Shown here: positions 5,773 through 6,797 of the stretch, piece by piece
How positions within the stretch are numbered: position 1 is the first letter of the stretch
Layout: each line of letters opens with the position of its first letter
Source of the DNA: Vulcanimicrobiota bacterium
GTDB taxonomy: Bacteria > Vulcanimicrobiota > Vulcanimicrobiia > Vulcanimicrobiales > Vulcanimicrobiaceae
Assembly: GCA_019247395.1 (NCBI GenBank)
Contig: JAFAOZ010000204.1
Span: 1-6,797, forward strand
Direction: 5' to 3'
DNA: 6,797 nt
The notes under the pieces: generated by a model
Told to the model about the DNA's origin: nothing
The model's input: the letters and a program-made list of their open reading frames with translations, nothing else
Databases searched by the model: none
Position numbers and translations under genes: made by a program

Positions 5773-6098
5773 AGCCGCTCCAGATCGATCGTCTTCTCTG
5801 CGAGCCGTTTGCCGACGTCGAAAATTGAAGCATTCGATTCATAGCCGCGGGATGCGTTCATCACGGCGATCATCTCCGTGAGAATATCGACGTTCGTACC
5901 GCGTTCCGACCGTGTTCCGGCAAATTCGACTTTCGTCTCGTCCTCCGAGTCAAGGATGCGAAAGACCGGTATGGCGCGTTCGTAATCGGCGTTCGGACCC
6001 GCCGCTTCGGCGGCGGCGACGTTGCGCGCTGCGACGTCGAGCGCGGCCCGCTGTGCATCCATGCCGGCAGCAGCCGCCTCAAGCAATTCGATCTTCAT
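5769..6098 (-). CDS. flgC: FlgC, proximal rod protein
   Basis: FlgC polymerises after FlgB in the proximal rod. The 109-residue product (usual length 134 to 150) keeps both ends of the family. At the N-terminus, residues 8 to 30 (AAAAGMDAQRAALDVAARNV) align with ISASGLxAQRxRLDVIANNIAN, though the ANN motif has become ARN and the following N(A/T)xT is lost. At the C-terminus, residues 69 to 108 contain NVDILTEMIAVMNASRGYES and then a helix like the FlgC NVNVVEEMxxMIxASRAYEANV ending. The middle beta region is shortened to about 40 residues. The ATG overlaps the flgB stop as ATGA. Confidence 0.92.
   Translation of the reverse strand: MKIELLEAAAAGMDAQRAALDVAARNVAAAEAAGPNADYERAIPVFRILDSEDETKVEFAGTRSERGTNVDILTEMIAVMNASRGYESNASIFDVGKRLAEKTIDLERL
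5778..5781 (-). promoter_or_regulatory. Shine-Dalgarno of fliE
   Basis: GGAG on the coding strand with a five-base spacer to the GTG at 5772. It supports the GTG start and stands out because most genes of this operon lack a recognisable site. Confidence 0.6.
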
Positions 6099-6310
6099 TT
6101 TACGACGGACTTGATGGCTTCGAATCGGGCACGCACCGCGGCAAGAAGCGCCTCGGTGAAAATTGCGGCCTGCGCCGTCTGCGCCATCGCCGAGTCTGCG
6201 GATCGGCCGCCGCCGCCGGCATTGGCACGCGCTAGGTTACGCTGCGCTTCGCCCAGTTGCGATCGTGCGCTCGCAAACGCATCGCGCAAGGAGAGTCCAA
6301 CATCGAACAT
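6095..6310 (-). CDS. flgB: FlgB-like rod protein, about half the usual length
   Basis: FlgB is normally the most proximal rod subunit, about 130 residues. This 71-residue product precedes flgC, the standard position for flgB. Residues 6 to 31 (LSLRDAFASARSQLGEAQRN, then LARANAG) fit the N-terminal helix running into the NIANADTPGY motif, here decayed to ARANAGGGG. Residues 41 to 71 (MAQTAQAAIFTEALLAAVRA, then RFEAIKSVV) fit the FlgB C-terminus (MAxLAxNxLxYxALxxxLxxKxxxLRxAI). The central beta region is missing, leaving little more than two helices joined by a Gly-rich turn. The start is firm: an in-frame TAG lies 9 to 11 bases upstream of the ATG, with no other start between. No Shine-Dalgarno is visible. 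It is the first gene of the operon. The assignment rests on both ends plus position. Confidence 0.8.
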   Translation of the reverse strand: MFDVGLSLRDAFASARSQLGEAQRNLARANAGGGGRSADSAMAQTAQAAIFTEALLAAVRARFEAIKSVVK

Positions 6311-6330
6311 AGCGCGATGCTAGCAACCGC

Positions 6331-6359
6331 ATATAAGCGGAACGCGTACCGCATGTTGA
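6331..6359 (-). promoter_or_regulatory. Candidate promoter of the flagellar/export operon
   Basis: On the minus strand TCAACA (6359 to 6354), a 17-base spacer and TTATAT (6336 to 6331) resemble a weak housekeeping promoter (four of six matches to TTGACA). Transcription would begin only about 10 to 15 bases before the flgB ATG at 6310. I found no sequence like the sigma-28 (TAAA...GCCGATAA) or sigma-54 (TGGCAC-N5-TTGC) flagellar promoters in this intergenic region. Confidence 0.35.
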
Positions 6360-6450
6360 CGCGGCGTTATCTGAGTGTCGGATGAGTAAGGAGTTAGCTA
6401 GCGGTGACGAGCGGGTAAGAATCATGTGAAACCCTCACAGGCGGTCCGTG

Positions 6451-6461
6451 GGCGCAGCGCC
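6451..6461 (+). promoter_or_regulatory. Palindrome upstream of the TATAAT box, possible operator
   Basis: GGCGC-A-GCGCC is a perfect 5-bp inverted repeat ending eight bases before the -10 box, between the -10 and the expected -35 position. This is where a repressor or activator could act. The sequence is short and GC-rich, so chance is a real alternative. Confidence 0.25.
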
Positions 6462-6469
6462 GGCTGGGC

Positions 6470-6475
6470 TATAAT
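6470..6475 (+). promoter_or_regulatory. -10 box of the YXWGXW-repeat gene
   Basis: A perfect TATAAT lies 33 bases upstream of the ATG at 6509, giving an expected leader of about 27 bases. No good TTGACA-like -35 element is found at 16 to 18 bases upstream (the region is CG-rich), so the promoter may need an activator or an alternative sigma factor. Confidence 0.55.
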
Positions 6476-6497
6476 TCGAGCATACCTCTGTCAAGAA

Positions 6498-6504
6498 AAG
6501 GAGG
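6498..6504 (+). promoter_or_regulatory. Strong Shine-Dalgarno of the YXWGXW-repeat gene
   Basis: AAGGAGG with four bases to the ATG at 6509. It fixes the start and is the strongest ribosome-binding site in the window. Confidence 0.85.
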
Positions 6505-6508
6505 AGCA

Positions 6509-6797
6509 ATGCGAATCAAACGATCGCTCTCCGCAATCATAGCAACTATATTCATCGCCGCCGCCGTGCCGCTGGCCGCGTCGGCGCAAGTTAGCGTCGG
6601 TATCGGCATCGGCTTCAACGTCGGCGCGCCGCCGCCGCCGCTTCCGTATTACTCGCAACCGCCGGCGCCATTTACAAACGCAATATGGACGCCCGGCTAT
6701 TGGGCCTGGGGTCCGGCCGGTTACTATTGGGTCCCTGGAACGTGGGTTCAACCGCCGTCCGTGGGGCTCTACTGGACGCCGGGTTATTGGGGCTACA
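6509..6797 (+). CDS. Secreted YXWGXW-type aromatic-repeat protein (5' part, runs off right edge)
   Basis: The 96 codons visible begin with a typical signal peptide: MRIKRS, a hydrophobic core at about 9 to 24 and a probable cleavage after ASA (residue 26, before QVSV). A Gly/Val segment (GIGIGFNVG) and a proline run (41 to 46) follow. From residue 60 the protein consists of Trp/Tyr/Gly/Pro repeats: WTPGYW (60 to 65), GYYWVPGTW (71 to 79) and YWTPGYWGY (88 to 96). This is the style of the YXWGXW-repeat family of exported proteins found in many Gram-negative and soil bacteria. The function of that family is unknown to me; an envelope or surface location is the reasonable inference. It is transcribed away from the flagellar operon and shares only the intergenic region. 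The gene continues beyond 6797, so the repeat number and any C-terminal domain cannot be seen. Confidence 0.88.
   Translation, partial: MRIKRSLSAIIATIFIAAAVPLAASAQVSVGIGIGFNVGAPPPPLPYYSQPPAPFTNAIWTPGYWAWGPAGYYWVPGTWVQPPSVGLYWTPGYWGY

Larger units (their letters stand above)
6311..6508. other. Divergent intergenic region
   Basis: These 198 bases separate flgB (leftward) from the repeat-protein gene (rightward). They hold the two candidate promoters. Two copies of the palindrome GCTAGC (6319 to 6324 and 6397 to 6402), 78 bases apart, flank the operon promoter candidate and might be binding sites. There are only very short open frames (the longest ATG frame seen on the plus strand, at 6353 to 6385, encodes ten residues without a ribosome-binding site). 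No intrinsic terminator is seen. Confidence 0.6.

Noticed and set aside
6353..6385. Ten-codon plus-strand frame in the intergenic region
   Set aside because: There is no Shine-Dalgarno before it and it is too short to separate from chance; a downstream AAGGAG (about 6388) has no usable start after it.
6237..6425. Minus-strand frame of 62 codons running from the intergenic region into flgB
   Set aside because: It overlaps flgB in another frame, has no ribosome-binding site and shows no protein-like pattern. It would place a gene across the likely operon promoter.

Overview
The window holds most of one tightly packed minus-strand operon of flagellar / type III export genes (positions 1 to 6310), followed by a divergent promoter region (6311 to 6508) and the 5' part of an unrelated plus-strand gene for a secreted aromatic-repeat protein (6509 to the right edge). 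The DNA is GC-rich. Operon neighbours overlap by 1 to 14 bases and several start with GTG. GC richness, very divergent flagellar proteins and a YXWGXW-type repeat protein would fit a little-studied phylum such as Candidatus Eremiobacterota. That is an inference from style only; no marker gene is present.

Read in the direction of transcription (right to left), the operon is: flgB (rod), flgC (rod), fliE (rod/MS-ring adaptor), fliF fused to a piece of fliG (MS ring), fliH (stator of the ATPase), fliI (export ATPase), an unassigned ORF in the fliJ/fliK position with a weak FliK-like C-terminus, a FlgF/FlgG-family rod protein, fliM and fliN (C ring), and the first 105 codons of fliP (export gate), which runs off the left edge. 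Together they would encode the inner-membrane ring, cytoplasmic sorting ring, ATPase complex, membrane gate and a short periplasmic rod. That is the core of a type III export machine of flagellar ancestry.

The unusual feature is that nearly every component is cut down, usually at a domain boundary. FliF appears to lack the long beta-collar insert of its third ring-building motif and ends in a FliG middle-domain-like segment without the torque-generating C-terminal domain. FliI lacks its N-terminal beta-barrel domain. FliM lacks the N-terminal CheY-binding peptide. FlgB is 71 residues. The rod proteins lack the usual N-terminal signature. FliP has no recognisable signal peptide. No fliJ, fliO, flgD or full-length fliG is present in the places they usually occupy. 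The whole looks like a minimal flagellum-derived export apparatus, possibly not used for swimming. Full-length fliG, motAB, flagellin or chaperone genes elsewhere in the genome would change that reading.

The 198-base region between flgB and the plus-strand gene carries a perfect TATAAT box and a strong Shine-Dalgarno for the repeat protein, and a weaker candidate promoter for the operon. There is no mobile element, RNA gene or CRISPR array that I can support. No gene-free stretch exceeds 300 bases.
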